DNA of 6,801 nt from an uncultured beta proteobacterium (GTDB lineage Bacteria; Pseudomonadota; Gammaproteobacteria; Burkholderiales; Burkholderiaceae_B): positions 1-6,801 of the forward strand of contig CAIYWO010000028.1 in NCBI GenBank assembly GCA_903929925.1, written 5' to 3'. The notes beneath the pieces were generated by a model. The model was not told the origin of the DNA. It saw only the letters and a list, made by a program, of their open reading frames with translations, and made no database searches. A program made the translations under genes and the position numbers. This document shows positions 1-4,852 of the stretch, piece after piece. Position 1 is the stretch's first letter. Each line of letters begins with the position of its first letter.

Positions 1-184
1 GGCCGGCAAAGTGGCTATCGAATACGGCATCAAGACACTTGAAGTTCGCATCAAGGGCCCAGGCCCAGGTCGCGAATCTTCAGTACGTGCGTTGAATGCG
101 CTGGGCATCAAGATTTCGAGCATCGCCGACATCACGCCCGTGCCGCACAACGGTTGCCGTCCACCCAAGCGTCGTCGTATCTAA
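1..184 (+). CDS. rpsK: 30S ribosomal protein S11, C-terminal part (5' end outside window)
   Basis: Reading from base 2 gives 60 residues ending in a TAA at 182-184. The translation contains EYGIKTLEVRIKGPGPGRES, then RALNALG, and ends in PHNGCRPPKRRRI. These are the universally conserved C-terminal half and basic tail of S11, which binds 16S rRNA in the platform of the small subunit near the mRNA exit. The complete protein is usually about 130 residues, so roughly the first half lies to the left of the window. It is followed 11 nt later by rpsD, the usual order in the alpha operon (rpsM-rpsK-rpsD-rpoA-rplQ), so it is almost certainly cotranscribed with it. Nothing is unusual in the visible part. 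Confidence 0.98.
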   Translation, partial: AGKVAIEYGIKTLEVRIKGPGPGRESSVRALNALGIKISSIADITPVPHNGCRPPKRRRI

Positions 185-195
185 GGGGAACCCAC

Positions 196-819
196 ATGGC
201 ACGTTATACCGGTCCCAAATGCAAACTCTCGCGTCGCGAGGGAATTGACCTTTTCCTCAAGAGCGCACGCCGCTCGCTGGACTCCAAGTGCAAACTGGAT
301 TCCAAGCCTGGCCAACACGGTCGCACTTCAGGTGCCCGTACGTCGGACTACGGTCTGCAGTTGCGTGAGAAGCAAAAGCTCAAGCGCATGTACGGCATTA
401 TGGAAAAGCAATTCCGTAAATATTTCGCAGAAGCCGAGCGTCGTAAAGGCAACACTGGCGAACAGCTGATTCAGTTGCTCGAGTCGCGTCTGGACAACGT
501 TGTATATCGCATGGGTTTTGGCTCGACACGTGCAGAAGCACGCCAGTTGGTGTCGCACCGTGCAATCGAACTCAACGGCCACACTGCCGACATCCCTTCG
601 ATGTTGATCAAGTCAGGCGACGTTGTTGCGATCCGTGAAAAAGCAAAAGCGCAAGCGCGTATTCGCGAATCGATGGACCTAGCTTCTGGCAACGGTTTGC
701 CACAGTGGGTTGAAGTTGATACAGCTAAGCTCGTTGGTACGTTCAAGCAAGTGCCTGATCGTGCAGACGTTGCTCGCGACATCAACGAGTCGATGGTCGT
801 CGAATTGTATTCACGTTAA
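196..819 (+). CDS. rpsD: 30S ribosomal protein S4
   Basis: This 207-residue protein has the length expected for proteobacterial S4. It binds 16S rRNA early in 30S assembly. In E. coli S4 is also the translational repressor of the alpha operon, acting upstream of rpsM; that site is outside this window. The sequence starts MARYTGPKCKLSRREG. It has the DYGLQLREKQK stretch near 51-61 and the S4 RNA-binding domain from about residue 97 (SRLDNVVYRMGFG, then RAEARQLVSHRAIELNG). It ends INESMVVELYSR. Only Cys9 and Cys32 occur in the N-terminal part, so it is the form without the four-cysteine zinc site. ATG 196 is chosen because it gives the family N-terminus and has an AAGGGGAA Shine-Dalgarno sequence at 183-190. 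An upstream in-frame TTG at 154 lies inside rpsK and adds residues not found in S4. Confidence 0.99.
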   Translation: MARYTGPKCKLSRREGIDLFLKSARRSLDSKCKLDSKPGQHGRTSGARTSDYGLQLREKQKLKRMYGIMEKQFRKYFAEAERRKGNTGEQLIQLLESRLDNVVYRMGFGSTRAEARQLVSHRAIELNGHTADIPSMLIKSGDVVAIREKAKAQARIRESMDLASGNGLPQWVEVDTAKLVGTFKQVPDRADVARDINESMVVELYSR

Positions 820-829
820 TAATCGTTTT

Positions 830-861
830 AAAAAGCGCGCAGCGATGTTGCGCGCTTTTTT
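830..861 (+). terminator. Intrinsic terminator-like hairpin between rpsD and rpoA
   Basis: A perfect 11-bp stem pairs 830-840 (AAAAAGCGCGC) with 850-860 around a 9-nt loop. Its lower part is A-T and its upper part is six G-C pairs. The descending arm ends in six T residues (856-861), the classic rho-independent form. It begins 11 nt after the rpsD stop. Because rpoA normally belongs to the same operon, this is best read as a partial terminator or attenuator rather than the operon end. The sequence cannot show how efficient it is. The flanking A tract also gives a T tract on the other strand, so it could act in both directions. Confidence 0.85.
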
Positions 862-936
862 AATGAAGTAGTTAAGCTTTCACCCATCAGCCTTATCGGT
901 GTAACGAACCGAGGGTATTGAAAAGGAATTGCAGAT
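862..936 (+). promoter_or_regulatory. rpoA leader between terminator and start codon
   Basis: This 75-nt stretch separates the terminator from rpoA. It contains a clear Shine-Dalgarno sequence (AAGGAA, 923-928) 8 nt before the ATG. It also has a weak 5-bp inverted repeat, TCGGT (896-900) with ACCGA (908-912). I looked for sigma-70 -35/-10 pairs at normal spacing and found none that is convincing. If rpoA has its own promoter it is either poorly matched to consensus or lies inside rpsD. Otherwise rpoA depends on readthrough of the preceding hairpin. Confidence 0.4.
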
Positions 937-1920
937 ATGTCACAAGGTTTTCTCAAGCCACGTTCGATCGAAGTCGAACCCGTAGGCACCAATCACGCCA
1001 AAATCATCATGGAGCCGTTTGAACGCGGCTACGGACACACATTGGGCAACGCCTTGCGTCGCATCTTGTTGTCATCGATGACTGGTTACGCACCAACCGA
1101 AGTACAGATCACGGGCGTCGTGCACGAGTACTCGACAATCGCCGGTGTGCGTGAAGACGTTGTTGATATTCTGTTGAACCTCAAAGGTGTGGTGTTTAAG
1201 CTCCACAGCCGTGACGACGTGACCTTGACCCTGCGCAAGCAAGGCGCTGGTCCTGTCCTGGCTTCAGACATTGAATTGCCACACGATGTTGAAATCGTGA
1301 ACCCACAGCAAGTCATTGCAACGCTGACCGAATCCGGCAAGCTTGAAATGCAGATCAAAGTTGAAAAGGGTCGTGGTTACGTTCCTGGCAACGTGCGCGC
1401 ACTGATCGACGATCGTGCACACACAATCGGCCGTATCGTGCTTGACGCATCTTTCAGCCCAGTGCGCCGCGTGAGCTACGCCGTTGAGAACGCTCGCGTT
1501 GAGCAGCGTACCGACCTCGACAAGCTTGTGCTGGATGTCGAAACAAATGGTGTGATCAGCCCAGAAGAAGCAGTGCGCCAATCGGCCCGCATTCTGATGG
1601 ACCAGATCTCGGTTTTCGCTGCCCTCGAAGGTGCTGGCGATTCGTACGAAATGCCAAGCCGTGGTGCTCCACAAATCGACCCAGTGCTGTTGCGCCCGGT
1701 CGACGACCTCGAGCTGACCGTGCGTTCGGCCAACTGCCTGAAAGCAGAAAATATTTACTACATCGGTGATCTGATTCAGCGCACCGAAAACGAATTGCTC
1801 AAGACACCAAACCTTGGCCGCAAGTCGCTCAACGAAATCAAAGAGGTCTTGTCCGCTCGCGGCCTGACTTTGGGCATGAAGCTTGAGAACTGGCCACCAA
1901 TGGGCCTCGAGCGTCCGTAA
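937..1920 (+). CDS. rpoA: DNA-directed RNA polymerase subunit alpha
   Basis: This 327-residue protein is full length for the betaproteobacterial alpha subunit. As a dimer it nucleates assembly of beta and beta', and its C-terminal domain contacts UP elements and activators. The N-terminal domain spans about 1-235, with the assembly motif ERGYGHTLGNALRRILLSSM at 29-48 and VEKGRGYVPGNVRA at 142-155. A short linker around 236-248 leads to the C-terminal domain. There LTVRSANCLKAENIYYIGDL holds Arg263, Asn266 and Lys269, and GRKS holds Gly294, Lys296 and Ser297. These match the DNA-binding residues Arg265, Asn268, Lys271, Gly296, Lys298 and Ser299 of E. coli. It ends MKLENWPPMGLERP, a Burkholderiales-type tail. 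The ATG has a good Shine-Dalgarno site. It is flanked by a terminator-like hairpin upstream and a long structured spacer downstream, so its level is probably set separately from its ribosomal neighbours. Confidence 0.99.
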   Translation: MSQGFLKPRSIEVEPVGTNHAKIIMEPFERGYGHTLGNALRRILLSSMTGYAPTEVQITGVVHEYSTIAGVREDVVDILLNLKGVVFKLHSRDDVTLTLRKQGAGPVLASDIELPHDVEIVNPQQVIATLTESGKLEMQIKVEKGRGYVPGNVRALIDDRAHTIGRIVLDASFSPVRRVSYAVENARVEQRTDLDKLVLDVETNGVISPEEAVRQSARILMDQISVFAALEGAGDSYEMPSRGAPQIDPVLLRPVDDLELTVRSANCLKAENIYYIGDLIQRTENELLKTPNLGRKSLNEIKEVLSARGLTLGMKLENWPPMGLERP

Positions 1921-1946
1921 GCGAAGCTTCACAGTCAACTCAGTAA

Positions 1947-1977
1947 CTAGCCGAACCAGAAAATCGGATTCGGCTAG
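1947..1977 (+). repeat. Inverted repeat (hairpin) after rpoA
   Basis: CTAGCCGAA at 1947-1955 is the exact reverse complement of TTCGGCTAG at 1969-1977, with a 13-nt loop. The stem can be lengthened by two C-G pairs (1956-1957 with 1966-1967) if A1968 is bulged. It lies 26 nt after the rpoA stop. No T tract follows, so it does not look like an intrinsic terminator. An RNA 3'-end stabiliser, processing site or rplQ leader element are possible inferences. Confidence 0.75.
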
Positions 1978-2008
1978 AGCAAGACCAGCAGGATAAGCAA
2001 GACCAGCA
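1978..2008 (+). repeat. 13-nt tandem direct repeat, 18-nt period
   Basis: AGCAAGACCAGCA occurs at 1978-1990 and again, identically, at 1996-2008. The copies are separated by 5 nt, giving a repeat unit of 18 nt. The first copy starts on the base after the preceding inverted repeat ends. No open frame with coding character covers it on the + strand. It may be a replication-slippage duplication or a protein/RNA binding site; the sequence does not decide. Confidence 0.8.
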
Positions 2009-2025
2009 ATACCACCATCGGCCCG

Positions 2026-2044
2026 CAGCAACAGTAGGTTGCTG
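2026..2044 (+). repeat. Inverted repeat (hairpin) in rplQ leader
   Basis: CAGCAAC at 2026-2032 pairs perfectly with GTTGCTG at 2038-2044 around a 5-nt loop (AGTAG). No T tract follows. It is the second hairpin of the rpoA-rplQ spacer. Confidence 0.65.
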
Positions 2045-2048
2045 ATAG

Positions 2049-2105
2049 AAGAGCTGAATAACCTCGAGCGGAAACGCTCTTAATAGATTCAATAAGGAAA
2101 GTATC
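2049..2105 (+). promoter_or_regulatory. rplQ proximal leader: GAAA-tetraloop hairpin, alternative stem and RBS
   Basis: GAGCG (2066-2070) and CGCTC (2075-2079) form a 5-bp stem closed by a GAAA tetraloop, a particularly stable RNA loop type. The descending arm can instead pair with an upstream segment: AAGAGC (2049-2054) is complementary to GCTCTT (2076-2081), giving a mutually exclusive fold. A strong Shine-Dalgarno site, TAAGGAAA, sits at 2093-2100 before ATG 2106 and is not covered by either stem. Whether the two folds have any regulatory meaning is inference. Confidence 0.45.
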
Positions 2106-2498
2106 ATGCGTCACGGTAATGGATTACGTAAACTCAACCGCACCAGCAGCCATCGCCTCGCGATGTTCCGCAACATGGCTGTCGCGCTGTTGACCCACGA
2201 AGCGATCAAGACGACTTTGCCTAAGGCAAAAGAATTGCGTCGTATCGTTGAGCCTCTCATCACCATGGGTAAGAGCCCAACATTGGCAAACAAGCGTTTG
2301 GCATTTGCCCGCTTGCGCGACCGCGAAATCGTTGTAAAACTCTTTGCTGAAATTGGTCCACGTTACGCAGCGCGTAATGGCGGCTACACCCGTATCCTCA
2401 AGATGGGCTTCCGTCAGGGCGACAATGCACCAATGGCCTTTATGGAATTGGTTGACCGCCCAGTGGTCGAAGAGGCAGTTGAAGAAGCCGCCGAGTAA
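2106..2498 (+). CDS. rplQ: 50S ribosomal protein L17
   Basis: This 130-residue protein is close to the usual 125-130 for the proteobacterial family. L17 binds 23S rRNA near the polypeptide exit of the large subunit. Recognisable segments are LNRTSSHRLAMFRNM at 10-24, KTTLPKAKELRRIVEPLIT at 35-53, and GGYTRILKMGFRQGDNAPMA at 92-111. The protein starts MRHGNGLRKLNR, with Gly at position 4 where E. coli has Arg. It ends in an acidic tail (about 121-130, EEAVEEAAE). The start is supported by the invariant MRH N-terminus and by the Shine-Dalgarno site at 2093-2100. It is the last gene of the alpha operon and is followed 22 nt later by a strong terminator. The 185-nt distance from rpoA is long for this operon. 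Confidence 0.99.
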   Translation: MRHGNGLRKLNRTSSHRLAMFRNMAVALLTHEAIKTTLPKAKELRRIVEPLITMGKSPTLANKRLAFARLRDREIVVKLFAEIGPRYAARNGGYTRILKMGFRQGDNAPMAFMELVDRPVVEEAVEEAAE

Positions 2499-2520
2499 AT
2501 TTCGACAGCTCAAGCAAACG

Positions 2521-2547
2521 AAGCCTCGGTTTATCCGGGGCTTTTTT
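2521..2547 (+). terminator. Rho-independent terminator of the alpha operon
   Basis: AAGCCTCGG (2521-2529) pairs with CCGGGGCTT (2535-2543) to form a 9-bp stem with one T-G wobble and a 5-nt loop, TTTAT. The descending arm ends in six consecutive T residues (2542-2547). It comes 22 nt after the rplQ stop and ends only 14 nt before the cutA start. It therefore closes the ribosomal protein operon and also forms most of the space upstream of cutA. Confidence 0.92.
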
Positions 2548-2561
2548 GTCAGAGGACGCCC

Positions 2562-2879
2562 ATGAATCAAACAGATACCGTATTAGTGCTGAGCAACGCA
2601 CCAGATGGGGCTGTCGCAACGCGTATCGCTGATACCTTGGTGTCAGAGGGCTTGGCCGCCTGTGTGAACATTGGCGCCCCCGTACAGTCTGTTTATCGTT
2701 GGCAAGGCGCCGTTGAGAAAGCCACAGAAATTCCGCTGACAATAAAAACAACCGTAGCTAAACAGGCTAATCTAATAGAACGCTTGATTGCTTTGCACCC
2801 GTATGATGTTCCGGAAGCGATTGTGGTGCCGATCATTGGCGGGTATGCGCCTTACTTGAACTGGGTGCGAGAGAACTAA
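2562..2879 (+). CDS. cutA: CutA1-family divalent-cation tolerance protein
   Basis: This 105-residue protein matches the small CutA1 family (about 100-115 residues), a very stable ferredoxin-like-fold homotrimer. CutA was linked genetically to copper and other divalent-metal tolerance in E. coli; its exact biochemical role is unsettled. Family signatures are LAACVNIG at 31-38 (Cys34), VYRWQGAVE at 44-52 and HPYDVPEAIVVPI at 79-91. The C-terminus, GGYAPYLNWV, is also typical. There is no signal peptide, consistent with a cytoplasmic form. ATG 2562 has an AGAGGA Shine-Dalgarno site at 2551-2556, lying just after the terminator T tract. The TAA stop directly abuts the dsbD ATG, so the two are very likely cotranscribed and translationally coupled. 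I see no convincing promoter between the terminator and this gene; it may lie within rplQ. Confidence 0.95.
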   Translation: MNQTDTVLVLSNAPDGAVATRIADTLVSEGLAACVNIGAPVQSVYRWQGAVEKATEIPLTIKTTVAKQANLIERLIALHPYDVPEAIVVPIIGGYAPYLNWVREN

Positions 2880-4832
2880 ATGGCTCTGACCAGACACGCG
2901 CTACAAAAATTTGGCTTGGCTCTCTTATTGCTAAGCCTGTTGGTGTTGTCTGTTGCGCGGACCAATGCGCAAGATTTTTTAGATCCAGAGAAAGCCTTTG
3001 TGCTGCAGGCGCAAATGATCTCGTCCGACAAGATCAGCCTGCGCTTTAAGATTGCCCCCGGGTATTACATGTATCGCGAGCGCTTCAGCTTCGCGCTAGA
3101 CACAACGCACGCGCAGCTTGGTGAACCCAAGATGCCGACAGGCCGTGTCAAGTTTGATCAGACATTCAACAAAGAGATGGAGCTCTATTTCACCGATGCG
3201 GTGATCGAGTTGCCGATTTCAGCATGGCCCAGCAACATTGCGCCTGAGAGCTTCAAGCTAACGGCGAATGGCCAAGGCTGCGCGGAGGCGGGTCTATGTT
3301 ACCCGCCGCAAGATTTTGTCTTGCAGCTCACACCGCAACCAGGTGCGGCGGGCTACGTGATTGCTGCGCATGCATCCGGTTCGCTCATTGATCGTATCAA
3401 GCAAGGGCAGCTCAGTGATTTACTGTTCGGCTCGGACGATGTCGGGTTGGCGCAGTTGCTCTCCTCCACCGGCTTACTTGAAATCGCCCTACTGTTTTTC
3501 GCGCTTGGCTTGCTGCTCGCACTTACGCCCTGCGTGTTGCCCATGGTGCCGATCCTTTCCGTGTTGCTTGTGGGTGAAGAGAAGCACGTCTCGCGCTTGC
3601 GTGGATTTTCTCTTGCGATGGCGTATGTGGCCGGCATGTCGGTGGTCTACACCGCGCTAGGCGTAGCGGCCGGACTAAGTGGAGCAGGCCTGGCCGCTTG
3701 GTTGCAAACGCCTTGGGTCCTGGGTTTGTTCGCCTTGTTACTGGGCGCGCTTGCATTGGCAATGTTTGATGTCTATACCTTTCAGATGCCTGCAAGCCTG
3801 CAGACCAAGCTAATGGCAAAGAATTCTCACATCCTGGGTGGTCGCCTCAGCGCGGCTGCGTTGATGGGTGCGTTATCCGCCTTAATCGTGGGACCGTGCG
3901 TCGCGGCACCTTTGGCTGGCGCGCTCTTGTACATCTCGCAAACCGGCGACGTGGTCCTTGGTGGGTCTGCCTTGTTTGCGATGGCCTGGGGTATGGGTGT
4001 GCCGTTGTTGTTGATGGGCTTGTCGGCTGGCAAGCTGATGCCGCGCGCAGGCCACTGGATGGAAGGCGTCAAGAAATTCTTCGGTGTGTTGCTTTTCGCG
4101 ACGGCTTGGTGGATGGTCACACCGTTGTTGCCTACTTGGGCCCAGATTTTGGGTTGGGCCGTCTTGGTGTTATTTGCTGCCGTACTTTTGCGTACGTTTG
4201 ACTCCTTGCCGCCAGAGGCACGCTTTGGTGCCATCTTGCGCAAAACACTTGGCCTGTTGCTAGCCTTGCTTTGCCTAGTGTGGGTAGTGGGGGTCGCAAG
4301 TGGCGGACGTTCCTTGCTGCAGCCCCTGGGGCACCTAGCTTTCATGCAGAGCGCACCTTCTGCAAGCGTGCAACTGACAGCGCAATCTGCTGGGCAAATC
4401 ACGGGCCAACTCGCGGCGCCAGCACCTGCATCATCAATTAAGCAACAGTTACTTGGCGCCCCCGCAGCTGTCGCACACCCAAGCTTTCAACGCATTCGTA
4501 CGCTAGCAGAGCTAGATGCAATTCTTGCAAAGTCTACCCGGCCTGTGATGCTGGACTTTTATGCAGACTGGTGCGTGTCATGCAAGGAAATGGAAGCGTT
4601 TACGTTTGTCGATCCGCGCGTTGCGCAGCGGATGGGCCAGTTATTGCTTTTACAAGTTGACGTGACCGCAAACAACGCGGATGATCGAGCGCTAATGAAG
4701 CGGTTCAAATTGTTTGGACCACCTGGGATTATTTTTTTTGCTGCAGGTGGTGCCGAGCGCCGCGACATCCGTGTCGTCGGGTTTCAGGACGCAAATCGCT
4801 TTACTGCAACGCTTGACCGGGTACTAAAGTAG
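2880..4832 (+). CDS. dsbD: Thiol:disulfide interchange protein DsbD (protein-disulfide reductase)
   Basis: This inner-membrane protein passes electrons from cytoplasmic thioredoxin to periplasmic acceptors such as DsbC and cytochrome c maturation thioredoxins. Residues 1-30 form a signal peptide with a hydrophobic core and probable cleavage after TNA. The periplasmic N-terminal domain (about 31-155) has the redox pair in GCAEAGLCYPP, Cys134 and Cys140. About eight membrane segments follow, near 199-474, with Cys218 in LTPCVLPM and Cys340 in VGPCVAAP. A low-complexity Ala/Ser/Gln linker (about 480-530) leads to the thioredoxin domain with ADWCVSCKE, Cys565 and Cys568. All six catalytic cysteines of the family are present. 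At 650 residues it is longer than E. coli DsbD (565), partly because of this linker. The start overlaps no other gene but follows the cutA stop with zero gap; a weak purine-rich site lies at 2869-2874. The homologue is also called dipZ or cutA2. Confidence 0.97.
   Translation: MALTRHALQKFGLALLLLSLLVLSVARTNAQDFLDPEKAFVLQAQMISSDKISLRFKIAPGYYMYRERFSFALDTTHAQLGEPKMPTGRVKFDQTFNKEMELYFTDAVIELPISAWPSNIAPESFKLTANGQGCAEAGLCYPPQDFVLQLTPQPGAAGYVIAAHASGSLIDRIKQGQLSDLLFGSDDVGLAQLLSSTGLLEIALLFFALGLLLALTPCVLPMVPILSVLLVGEEKHVSRLRGFSLAMAYVAGMSVVYTALGVAAGLSGAGLAAWLQTPWVLGLFALLLGALALAMFDVYTFQMPASLQTKLMAKNSHILGGRLSAAALMGALSALIVGPCVAAPLAGALLYISQTGDVVLGGSALFAMAWGMGVPLLLMGLSAGKLMPRAGHWMEGVKKFFGVLLFATAWWMVTPLLPTWAQILGWAVLVLFAAVLLRTFDSLPPEARFGAILRKTLGLLLALLCLVWVVGVASGGRSLLQPLGHLAFMQSAPSASVQLTAQSAGQITGQLAAPAPASSIKQQLLGAPAAVAHPSFQRIRTLAELDAILAKSTRPVMLDFYADWCVSCKEMEAFTFVDPRVAQRMGQLLLLQVDVTANNADDRALMKRFKLFGPPGIIFFAAGGAERRDIRVVGFQDANRFTATLDRVLK
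4718..4751 (+). repeat. 8-bp inverted repeat enclosing a T8 run, inside dsbD
   Basis: ACCACCTG (4718-4725) is the exact reverse complement of CAGGTGGT (4744-4751). The 18-nt loop contains eight consecutive T residues (4732-4739). These encode the Ile-Ile-Phe-Phe beta strand after the cis-proline loop of the thioredoxin domain. The reading frame is intact through the run, and the protein continues normally to residue 650. Confidence 0.6.
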
Positions 4833-4852
4833 TCACAACGACACAGAGACGT

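Noticed and set aside
154..195. N-terminal extension of rpsD from an upstream TTG at 154
   Set aside because: It lies inside rpsK, adds residues absent from S4 proteins, and ATG 196 has its own Shine-Dalgarno site and the exact family N-terminus.
862..936. Possible sigma-70 promoter for rpoA
   Set aside because: No -35/-10 pair close to consensus at 16-18 nt spacing was found; weak partial matches such as TTAAGC are not enough.
1264..2031. 255-codon open frame on the - strand across rpoA
   Set aside because: It is antisense to a highly conserved rpoA, shows no recognisable domain, and is explained by codon bias of the real gene.
2039..2086. Possible promoter for rplQ (TTGCTG with a downstream AT-rich hexamer)
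   Set aside because: The hexamer at 17-nt spacing reads CCTCGA, and TAATAG at 2081-2086 has no -35 partner at a normal distance.
2452..2480. TTGACC in the end of rplQ as a -35 box for cutA
   Set aside because: At 17-18 nt spacing the sequence is GCAGTT or CAGTTG, which is not a credible -10 element.
3827..4402. 191-codon open frame on the - strand inside dsbD
   Set aside because: It is antisense to the membrane and linker region of dsbD. Its translation is low-complexity and matches no family I know.
4718..4751. Programmed ribosomal frameshift site at the T8 run in dsbD
   Set aside because: The zero frame already gives a complete thioredoxin domain, shifted frames give non-family tails of similar length, and the inverted repeat straddles the run instead of lying downstream.
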